Source: Clostridiales bacterium
Lineage (GTDB): Bacteria > Bacillota > Clostridia > Oscillospirales > Oscillospiraceae
Length of the DNA: 7,459 bases
Direction: 5' to 3'
NCBI GenBank assembly: GCA_012728025.1
Contig: JAAYFX010000180.1
Span: 1 to 7,459, forward strand
This document shows, piece by piece, positions 1 through 5,366 of the stretch. The position numbers were made by a program, and so were the translations under genes. The notes below the pieces were generated by a model. The model saw only the letters and a program-made list of their open reading frames with translations, was not told where the DNA came from and did not search any database. Each line of letters begins with the position of its first letter. Positions within the stretch are counted from its first letter, which is position 1.

Positions 1-760
1 CTGTGCCGAAGATAGCTGCGCCTACAGCGCTGAGAAGCTGGTTATCCTCGGGTACTCTGATTTCTCTTTCAAAAACATCGGACATGCAGCGAACAAGACC
101 CTTGTTATAAGCGGGGCCGCCTATCATGGTGTACTTATCTGTCAGGCCCACTCTGCGAATCATTGATGCTATGCGGTTCGATATTCCCATGTGTACGCCG
201 AAGGCAATGTCCTCTCGGGTTTCCTTGGCGTGGATGAGGGAAATTACCTCGGACTCTGCGAAAACAACGCACTGGGCGTTGGTGGCCAAATCCTTGGTGT
301 GGCGAAGGGAAAAGTCGCCCATTTCCTCTGTGGTTATTTGAAGCGCCCGAGCCATGGCCTCTATAAAGGTGCCTGCTCCGGAGGCGCACTTGTCGTTTGC
401 CTCATACTTCATAACTGTTCCGTCCGGGTTGAGACGGATTACACGGCAGCTGTCGGCTCCCATGTCGATGACGGTTTCCGTGTCGGGCAGGGCAAATCTT
501 GCTCCGCGAACGGCAGCGCCAACCTCGTTGACCTCCTTGTCACCCCACTTGACCAATTCACGGCCTATGCCGGTGATAACAATGCTGTCAACTTCTTCTC
601 TTTTTACTCCTGCTGTTTCCAAAAGTTCCTTTAATACGTTCTCTGCTGCGATATCTGCGTCAAACGCTGTGGGAGCTATGGTTTTTGCAACAACCTTCCC
701 ATCCCTCAGGACAGCTCCCTTGGTGTTTTGGCTGCCGCAATCGATTCCAACGGTTATCAT
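1..760 (-). CDS. ATP-dependent activator (activase) of a 2-hydroxyacyl-CoA dehydratase / benzoyl-CoA reductase-type enzyme, BadF/BcrA/HgdC ATPase family; C terminus off the left edge
   Basis: The reading frame runs from ATG at 760 to the window edge without a stop, giving 253 residues, close to the roughly 260 of known activases, so only a short C-terminal tail is missing. Visible motifs: an N-terminal phosphate-binding loop (GIDCGSQNTKG, residues 5-15); a second nucleotide-binding region DMGADSCR (99-106); the two cluster-ligating cysteines C125 (NDKCASGAG) and C164 (NAQCVVFAESEVISL), at the 39-residue spacing expected for the family; and GGPAYNKG (214-221) for adenosine binding. In this family a homodimer shares one [4Fe-4S] cluster through these cysteines and couples ATP hydrolysis to low-potential electron transfer into the dehydratase or reductase. 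DMGADSCR and CASGAGTFIEAMARAL resemble BcrD/BadG more than HgdC, which has GGQD; this is by eye. The start is supported by GGAGG 8 nt upstream. It is separated from the large-subunit gene by a strong terminator, so it is probably transcribed separately. Its likely partners are the two dehydratase pairs upstream. Confidence 0.93.
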   Translation of the reverse strand, partial: MITVGIDCGSQNTKGAVLRDGKVVAKTIAPTAFDADIAAENVLKELLETAGVKREEVDSIVITGIGRELVKWGDKEVNEVGAAVRGARFALPDTETVIDMGADSCRVIRLNPDGTVMKYEANDKCASGAGTFIEAMARALQITTEEMGDFSLRHTKDLATNAQCVVFAESEVISLIHAKETREDIAFGVHMGISNRIASMIRRVGLTDKYTMIGGPAYNKGLVRCMSDVFEREIRVPEDNQLLSAVGAAIFGT

Positions 761-766
761 TACTTC

Positions 767-775
767 TTCCTCCTT
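767..775 (-). promoter_or_regulatory. Ribosome binding site of the activator gene
   Basis: On the minus strand AAGGAGGAAG precedes ATG (760), with GGAGG ending 8 nt before the start codon. This fixes the start of the activator, and the encoded protein begins directly with the family's nucleotide-binding strand (MITVGIDCGS). Confidence 0.85.
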
Positions 776-785
776 TATATGCTAC

Positions 786-819
786 GCCGTCCTTTACTGT
801 CTGTTTGTGTGGGGACGAC
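786..819 (-). other. Possible leader hairpin before the activator gene
   Basis: On the minus strand GTCGTCC (819-813) can pair with GGACGGC (792-786) over 7 bp with one T-G pair and a 20-nt loop, just upstream of the ribosome binding site. The loop is large and no alternative pairing or T run is obvious, so a regulatory role is only a possibility. Confidence 0.25.
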
Positions 820-832
820 ATCAGGGTCTATT

Positions 833-858
833 ATTATAAAGAGCAAAGCTTGTGCCAA
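833..858 (-). promoter_or_regulatory. Candidate promoter for the activator gene
   Basis: Minus strand TTGGCA (858-853) lies upstream of an AT-rich block containing TATAAT (838-833). The -35 matches consensus at 5 of 6 positions. The spacer to the perfect TATAAT is only 14 nt; a 16-17 nt spacer lands on the weaker TAATAA/AATAAT in the same block. A promoter is needed somewhere here, because the upstream operon ends at a strong terminator at 1149-1182. This is the best candidate but not a clean one. Confidence 0.35.
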
Positions 859-1148
859 CTTACTCATCTTTATTTTTTTGGTTGCTTCTTGACAAATTAG
901 GTAGCCGGTTTTTGTGGAATATTTTGTCGACAAGAGACGTTTCTGCAATATCGACTAAATCAAGTTTTTTATTAGGTCAAAGGTGCAACACTTGTATCTT
1001 GTCTAACACAGCCAATAGTGCTTCAAAGTTGTGCCATTTTCATGTCATGACACGTCCACGCTTTATGCGAGATACATTATCGCCCGCTCTCTTTATACGT
1101 TAAAATAAAGGGTCTTTCTTTGGTGCCGGTTTTCATTTTTCAATCCCC

Positions 1149-1182
1149 AAAAAAGAACGGAAGCGCCTTTGCGCCTCCGTCC
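1149..1182 (-). terminator. Strong intrinsic terminator of the first dehydratase operon
   Basis: On the minus strand ACGGAGGCGC (1180-1171) pairs with GCGCTTCCGT (1166-1157) over 10 bp with one G-T pair and a 4-nt AAAG loop. It can be extended by two more pairs and is followed by a run of six T (1154-1149). It begins 27 nt past the stop codon of the large-subunit gene. This separates that operon from the activator gene further downstream. Confidence 0.93.
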
Positions 1183-1208
1183 CTTTATGGCTTTGTAGTT
1201 TTTTTCGC

Positions 1209-2516
1209 TTACTTATTGACAACAGTGTCCATATATTCAGCGACCTGAGCCTTAATCTCGTCGGGGGACTTATAACGGCCGTCGATGCCGTCAACGTCGA
1301 GATACAGAGAGGGAATGCCGTACTTATCCTGAATCATGTCGGTAACCATCTTTGCGGAAGCCCAAGTGTGCTTGCAGCCGATGTGACCGATAAACATTGA
1401 TACGTCCGGCTCGTACTCTTCGAAAATCTTGTCTACGAGGTATACAAAGTGCTCAGAGGGGCCTGATGCGCCGTGAATCATGGGGTTGTTCTGCATCTTC
1501 TTGGCCATAACGGTGAAGCAGTGGTGTCTGTCATCAAGGTCCTGATACAGGTCGCCATGCTGGAAGCCGAAGGCGTCCATAACAGCAACAGTGTCATATT
1601 CCTTTTCAAGCCAGTCCATTACGTTGGAGCTGGACCAAAGCATATTCTGGAGAAGGGCAGCACGGTGCTTTTCACCATTGGGGCAGGGGCCCATTCCAAG
1701 CTCATAAAGCATTTCACCAACCTCAAGCTCCTTCTGAAGAAGCTCTGCCATCTCGGGGAAGCAAGCCATGGCGTTGGAGGTTCCGTTGAGAACCAGCATA
1801 CGTCCGGGCAGGGGGCAGGGCTTACGCTTACGAAGGTCAGCACACTTGCCCTGAAGCTCATAGGTGTTGTTGGAGTGACCCATAGCAACCTTAAGCTTTT
1901 CCCAGTCAAGCTTTGTGCCGGTCAGCTCTTCCATAAACTCAACGAACTTCTCGGTCTGATTGACGAGATATTCGTGGCCACGGGCATCACGGCGGTAGGG
2001 GTAGTCGAAGGAGAAGGTGGGAACGTCGAATATTCTCTCCATGTTGGGATAAACAACACGGGAAGAGTCGCAGGGAACTGCGGAATATACGAAAGCGTCA
2101 GGCTTGGAGCCGTACTGGTCCTCAAGAGCGGTTCCGAGGTAGGTTTTGCACAGGCCGCAGGTGGTCTGGGGAACATACCTTTCGGCGGAGTCTATGAACT
2201 TACCGGTCAGAACGGGGTTGGGGGAAAGACGGATGGGAATGGTATCAAGATATACGGGGATACAGTCAAAAGCGACTATAATATCCACGGGAACAGGACC
2301 GCCAAAGAAGACAAGCTTCTTGCCGGACTTCTGAGCGTCACGGTAGTTATGCCACATGACGGACTGTATATCAAGAGTCCAAAGGAGGTCGGGGTTTCTT
2401 TCCTTCATACGCTCAATCTGGCCTTCGATTTTCTGACAGCAGAAATCGAAAACAGATAGCTCGCCACGCATTACAGCATCTTCTAATCTAGTGTCTCTAA
2501 CTTTTTTATCACTCAT
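1209..2516 (-). CDS. 2-hydroxyacyl-CoA dehydratase / class I benzoyl-CoA reductase family, large subunit (operon 1)
   Basis: This 435-residue protein is the large subunit of a heterodimeric, activase-dependent iron-sulfur enzyme. It shows an N-terminal helical segment (1-60); GKKLVFFGGPVPVDIIVAFD (66-84 region), the first Rossmann-like unit; C120 in the segment TTCGLC; C149 in PCDSSR; a helical middle ending in RKPCPLPGR (231-239); HGASGPS (348-354); and GHIGCKHTW (377-385) with C381. C120, C149 and C381 are shared with the paralogue at 4072-5364 and are the likely three cysteine ligands of a [4Fe-4S] cluster, as in characterised dehydratases. C123, forming CxxC with C120, is not shared. The C terminus has a D-x-D-x-x-D-x-R pattern (407-414). 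The length is nearer BcrB (about 435) than HgdA (about 477). GGAGG lies 10 nt before ATG 2516, and the gene follows the small subunit by 20 nt, so the two are co-transcribed. The substrate is unknown. Confidence 0.92.
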   Translation of the reverse strand: MSDKKVRDTRLEDAVMRGELSVFDFCCQKIEGQIERMKERNPDLLWTLDIQSVMWHNYRDAQKSGKKLVFFGGPVPVDIIVAFDCIPVYLDTIPIRLSPNPVLTGKFIDSAERYVPQTTCGLCKTYLGTALEDQYGSKPDAFVYSAVPCDSSRVVYPNMERIFDVPTFSFDYPYRRDARGHEYLVNQTEKFVEFMEELTGTKLDWEKLKVAMGHSNNTYELQGKCADLRKRKPCPLPGRMLVLNGTSNAMACFPEMAELLQKELEVGEMLYELGMGPCPNGEKHRAALLQNMLWSSSNVMDWLEKEYDTVAVMDAFGFQHGDLYQDLDDRHHCFTVMAKKMQNNPMIHGASGPSEHFVYLVDKIFEEYEPDVSMFIGHIGCKHTWASAKMVTDMIQDKYGIPSLYLDVDGIDGRYKSPDEIKAQVAEYMDTVVNK

Positions 2517-2536
2517 TTTGTTACATCCTCCTTTTC

Positions 2537-3655
2537 TTAGTCTTCAATCATTTCTATAAAGGCCTCTGCACGAATGGCAAGCTGGCCTGCGTTTGCAAGA
2601 TGCTCTTCACGCTCAACCTCAATCATGGGAACGCCAACGTCCTTAAGGTCAGGCTCGAGATAGAGGCTTTCGCCGCCCCAGCACTCGCAATACTGCATCT
2701 TTTCATATACGACGCCCTGTACGTTATATTCCTTACAGGTGTCGACTATCATCTTCTGAAGCTTGACACGGTTGTCCAGCATACGGGGGCAGAGAATACG
2801 GTTAAGATAAAACTCGGCAAGATTGTCAAGTAAATCACCCTTAGTCTCTACGTCACAAGCAAAGGGTCTGCTTCCGAAGCAGGTTGCATCAGCAACAACA
2901 AGTCCGCCCTTTTCTTCGATAACCTTTATATAGCCGGGGTTGTCGAGTGCAGAGCCAATTATCATAAGACGGGCACGGCTGTCGGTGATGGGCTTGCGGT
3001 TTTTAGCATCTGCCAAAAATGCCTCAAGCATTGCTATGTACTCGTCTACGGGATAGTCACAGTGAGCAAGAGTGATTTTCAGAGCTTCTTCACCGCTTAT
3101 TACGGGATGCTCGGCTTTTCTCAGCTCAAAAATCTGGCGTACAAGACCGCGGGCTTTGTTTTCCTTCTCTATGGCTGCCTTAAGCTTTTCATCTGTAAGC
3201 TTGTTGCCAGAGAATTCCTCAAGGGCCTTTATAAGGTCATTAAGCTCTTCACGGTAGTAGTTTCTTTCAAGCTCGCCCTGATACATACGGGGTGCACCAA
3301 TCTGCATATAGAGCTTGCCGTCTCCCTTGCCCTGATACTCTGCGTTATCAAAGCTGCGGGATGACATCATGCAGCCGTCACTGGTTACGATTCCATCAAG
3401 CTCGTAGGTTCCGTCCATCCAGCGCTGAAGCATACCTCTTGCGAAGCTGCAGCTGAATGTGGACATCCATGTGTCTGCTTCGGGGGTTTCGGTTACACCT
3501 GTTGCTCTGATGCGAACGGGCAGAATGTCAAGAGCCTGCATAATTTCAACAGGTACGTGACAGCAAATATAGCCTATGGCCTTTTTTCCCTGCGCTCTCC
3601 AAGCCTTAACCGACTCCTGATTAATGTCTGATTCGAATAATTTCTGGTAATCCAT
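2537..3655 (-). CDS. 2-hydroxyacyl-CoA dehydratase / class I benzoyl-CoA reductase family, small subunit (operon 1)
   Basis: This 372-residue small subunit matches the usual 370-385 length of HgdB/HadC/BcrC-type proteins and is first in its operon. ATG 3655 was chosen over an in-frame ATG at 3832 for three reasons: AAGGAGG lies 6 nt upstream, the protein then begins MDYQKLFESDI just as its paralogue begins MDYGKLFESDI, and the predicted transcription start lies at about 3831. Visible features: GYICCHVPVEIMQALDILPVR (28-48 region), the substrate-pocket strand-helix; C69 in FSCSFA; C95 in SDGC; APR (121-123) followed by the helix of the dimer/lid region; RLMIIGSALDNP (229-240), opening the second Rossmann-like domain; C323 and C325 in YCECWGG; and the family-typical ending GQLAIRAEAFIEM. 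C69, C95 and one of C323/C325 are the likely [4Fe-4S] ligands. It should pair with the large subunit at 1209-2516 and be reduced by the activase. Its reaction is dehydration or reduction of an acyl-CoA; which one is not determined. Confidence 0.92.
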   Translation of the reverse strand: MDYQKLFESDINQESVKAWRAQGKKAIGYICCHVPVEIMQALDILPVRIRATGVTETPEADTWMSTFSCSFARGMLQRWMDGTYELDGIVTSDGCMMSSRSFDNAEYQGKGDGKLYMQIGAPRMYQGELERNYYREELNDLIKALEEFSGNKLTDEKLKAAIEKENKARGLVRQIFELRKAEHPVISGEEALKITLAHCDYPVDEYIAMLEAFLADAKNRKPITDSRARLMIIGSALDNPGYIKVIEEKGGLVVADATCFGSRPFACDVETKGDLLDNLAEFYLNRILCPRMLDNRVKLQKMIVDTCKEYNVQGVVYEKMQYCECWGGESLYLEPDLKDVGVPMIEVEREEHLANAGQLAIRAEAFIEMIED

Positions 3656-3831
3656 GTGTCTCCTCCTTTTTTGTTCTTGGGGCAATAATTTCATCCTATG
3701 ACTCGCCGGCGCTCTTAAGGGCCACGCTGTCATAAGTAAAATTTTAACTAAAAGCGCGATTTGAGTATGTTTTTCATTGTGGGAGTGAGCCGCGCTGAGT
3801 GACTGTTGCCCGCATAGACCCAAGTCACACA
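3656..3831 (-). other. Long untranslated leader of operon 1
   Basis: If the promoter at 3838-3866 is used, about 175 nt are transcribed before the first gene. Near the 5' end GTGACT and AGTCAC (within about 3798-3829) can form a 6-bp stem, and a GC-rich segment follows close to 3700-3725. I recognise no known riboswitch class, and see no intrinsic terminator (no hairpin followed by a T run). Two tiny overlapping frames (13 and 9 codons) have no ribosome binding site and are probably chance. Confidence 0.4.
3662..3668 (-). promoter_or_regulatory. Ribosome binding site that sets the start of the operon 1 small subunit
   Basis: Minus-strand AAGGAGG sits 6 nt before ATG 3655. No comparable site precedes the longer in-frame alternative at 3832, so the 59-residue extension is rejected. 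Confidence 0.9.
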
Positions 3832-3837
3832 AGATAC

Positions 3838-3866
3838 ATTTTACAGTTAGAATAGATGATTGTCAA
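3838..3866 (-). promoter_or_regulatory. Strong housekeeping-type promoter of dehydratase operon 1
   Basis: Minus strand TTGACA (3866-3861), a 17-nt spacer, then TAAAAT (3843-3838): a perfect -35, a 5-of-6 -10 and ideal spacing. Transcription should start near 3831, giving an untranslated leader of about 175 nt before ATG 3655. Confidence 0.78.
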
Positions 3867-4071
3867 TTCTCGATTAAATTTTGCGCAATTCAACCATATT
3901 TCCCGACAGCAATTGTATAATAGAACAACAGGCCGCAAACTTAATAGGTAAAAAGATTTGGAAACTGAGGTTAAAAATAGGATTATCCATAACTTTTCCC
4001 CTAAATAAGTATAAGATGATACCTGTTTAGTTATGTATCTGTTTCTATTCCGCAGCCTCCATAACCACCGT
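3844..4071. other. Gene-free spacer between the two dehydratase operons
   Basis: This stretch holds the upstream part of the operon 1 promoter and the shared 24-nt element. Further right is an imperfect AT-rich inverted repeat at 4001-4030 (CTAAA/TTTAG outer arms, GTAT/ATAC inner arms) and a 6-bp inverted repeat GTTATG/CATAAC (4030-4035 and 4060-4065). None is a GC-rich stem followed by T on the minus strand, so no clear terminator for operon 2 is visible. Read-through into operon 1 is possible. No convincing gene is present. Confidence 0.5.
3909..3932. repeat. Copy 1 of a 24-nt element shared by both dehydratase operon upstream regions
   Basis: Read on the minus strand, this segment begins with CCTGTTGTTCTAT (13 nt), which is identical to plus-strand 6640-6652, and it ends in the same TTGC. 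In all 19 of 24 positions agree. It lies about 40 nt upstream of the -35 of the operon 1 promoter. The two copies are inverted relative to the direction of the operons they precede. It may be a regulator binding site or a remnant of a small repeat. Confidence 0.6.
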
Positions 4072-4089
4072 TTATTTCATAACAACCGT
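4060..4089. repeat. Micro-duplication across the stop codon of the operon 2 large subunit
   Basis: CATAACCACCGT (4060-4071) and CATAACAACCGT (4078-4089) match at 11 of 12 positions with an 18-nt period. On the minus strand the last codons of the gene (TVVM) are repeated directly after the stop codon, in the same frame. It looks like a short slippage duplication. Confidence 0.5.
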
Positions 4090-5364
4090 CTCAAAATATT
4101 CAGAAATTTGGTCTTTAATTTCATCGCCGGACTTATATCTTCCGTCGATGGCATCAAGGTCGACAAAAAGGGTGGGCAGGCCGTATTTATCCTGAATCAT
4201 ATCTGTAATGATTTTAGACGAGGCCCATGTGTGCTTACAGCCCACGTGCCCCAAAAACATAGATACGTTGGGGTCATATTCCTCAAAAATTTTCTCCACA
4301 AGCTCTAAGTGATAGCGGGATGGCCCCGAAGCTCCGTGAATCATGGGGTTGTTTTGCATTTTTCTTCCCATGGTTTTCAAGCAGTCACGCCTGTCGTCAA
4401 GGTGCTCGTAATATATATCTCCCTGAAAACCGAAGGCATCCATAACAGCAACAGCATTGTAGGCCTTTTCCATCCAATCCATTATTTTTGCGTGGCCCCA
4501 AATCATGTTTTGCAGCATGGCCACACGGTATTTTTCGTCGGGGCAGGCACCCATACCTAAGTCTATCATCATTTGACCGGCTTCAAGTTCTCCCTCGTAA
4601 AGGTCGCCCATCTCAGGATAGCAGGCGACAGCGTTTGTGGTGCCGTTTAAGACCAAAAGCCTTCCGGGCAGGGGGCAAGGCTTATGCTTGCGCAGGTCAG
4701 CGCATTTTTTCTGAAGCTCAAAGTTGCGGTTTGCATTTTCCATGTAGTATTTAAGCTTATCCCAATCCAGCTTATTGCCGGTATGTTCTTCCATAAACTC
4801 TATGAAATCTTCGATTTGGTCTGCAAGATACTCGGCTCCCCTCTCGTCCCGACGGAAGGGGTGGTCAAAAGAAAAGGCCGGAACGCCGATTATTTTCTCC
4901 ATTGCCGGATAGGCGACTCTAGAGCTGTCACAGGGTACGGAGTTGTATACAAAAAGGTCCGGCTCCATGCCGTATGCGCCGGAGAGCCAAGCCCCCAGCT
5001 CCACCTTGTCCAACCCGCACATGGAAGCGCTTACATACTTTTCTGCCTCATCTATATACTTAGATGTAAGGTTCGGGTTTGTGGAAAGGCGGAAGGGTAT
5101 GGTGTCCATATAAAAGCCAAGGCAGTCAAAGGCGGCTATAATCTCCGTTGGTACAGAGCCGCCGAAAAAGCAGAGCTTTTTACCGTTTTTCTTAGCATCC
5201 CTATAACTATCCCACATAAATTTTTGTATTTCCATTGTCCAGAGCATCTCGGGATGTCTTTCCTTCATGCGCTCCAGCGAGCCATCAACTTTCGCACAGG
5301 CAAATTCCGTTATGGTCATTTCCCCATCCAGCACCATCTGTTCCAAATCTTTTACTTCCGACAT
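4072..5364 (-). CDS. 2-hydroxyacyl-CoA dehydratase / class I benzoyl-CoA reductase family, large subunit (operon 2)
   Basis: This 430-residue paralogue of the large subunit at 1209-2516 aligns along its whole length, by eye well over half identical. Shared landmarks are GKKLCFFGGSVPTEIIAAFD (61-80), C116 in SMCGLD, C145 in PCDSSR, RKHKPCPLPGR (225-235), HGASGPS (343-349), GHVGCKHTW (372-380) with C376, and the C-terminal D-x-D-x-x-D-x-R pattern. C116, C145 and C376 are the likely [4Fe-4S] ligands. The position equivalent to C123 of the paralogue is aspartate (D119), so its cluster surroundings or substrate pocket may differ. The start ATG 5364 lies 2 nt after the stop of the small-subunit gene, whose last codons encode this gene's AAGGAGGT ribosome binding site, which points to translational coupling and one-to-one production. 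No clear terminator follows. It acts with the subunit at 5367-6500 and needs an activase; the substrate is unknown. Confidence 0.92.
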   Translation of the reverse strand: MSEVKDLEQMVLDGEMTITEFACAKVDGSLERMKERHPEMLWTMEIQKFMWDSYRDAKKNGKKLCFFGGSVPTEIIAAFDCLGFYMDTIPFRLSTNPNLTSKYIDEAEKYVSASMCGLDKVELGAWLSGAYGMEPDLFVYNSVPCDSSRVAYPAMEKIIGVPAFSFDHPFRRDERGAEYLADQIEDFIEFMEEHTGNKLDWDKLKYYMENANRNFELQKKCADLRKHKPCPLPGRLLVLNGTTNAVACYPEMGDLYEGELEAGQMMIDLGMGACPDEKYRVAMLQNMIWGHAKIMDWMEKAYNAVAVMDAFGFQGDIYYEHLDDRRDCLKTMGRKMQNNPMIHGASGPSRYHLELVEKIFEEYDPNVSMFLGHVGCKHTWASSKIITDMIQDKYGLPTLFVDLDAIDGRYKSGDEIKDQISEYFETVVMK

Positions 5365-5366
5365 GA

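Larger units (their letters stand above)
761..1148. other. Gene-free spacer upstream of the activator
   Basis: No credible coding region is seen on either strand; the short open frames lack ribosome binding sites and recognisable protein sequence. The stretch holds the activator's upstream region and two perfect 10-bp palindromes, TTGTCGACAA (924-933) and TGTCATGACA (1043-1052). It also holds three loosely similar plus-strand motifs: TTGTGCCAA (850-858), TTGTGCCAT (1029-1037) and TTGGTGCCG (1120-1128). Any of these could be operator sites, but nothing in the sequence proves it. Confidence 0.5.

Noticed and set aside
889..920. Plus-strand TTGACA at 889-894 as a promoter reading rightward
   Set aside because: No -10 box lies at a normal distance and no plus-strand gene follows.
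1473..2459. Plus-strand open frame of 328 codons opposite the operon 1 large subunit
   Set aside because: It lies wholly antisense to a well-supported gene, has no recognisable domains and no convincing ribosome binding site. It is a by-product of the codon bias of the real gene.
3740..3815. Two tiny overlapping frames in the operon 1 leader, of 13 and 9 codons, as a possible leader peptide
   Set aside because: Neither has a ribosome binding site, and there is no run of regulatory codons or paired terminator/antiterminator structure.
3656..3832. A 59-residue N-terminal extension of the operon 1 small subunit from ATG 3832
   Set aside because: No ribosome binding site precedes it, the paralogue lacks it, and the strong promoter predicts transcription starting at about 3831, so its start codon would lie at or before the transcript's first base.
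3881..3921. Plus-strand TTGCGC followed by TATAAT as a promoter
   Set aside because: The spacer is 29 nt, far too long, and the only downstream plus-strand frames are antisense to the operon 2 large subunit.
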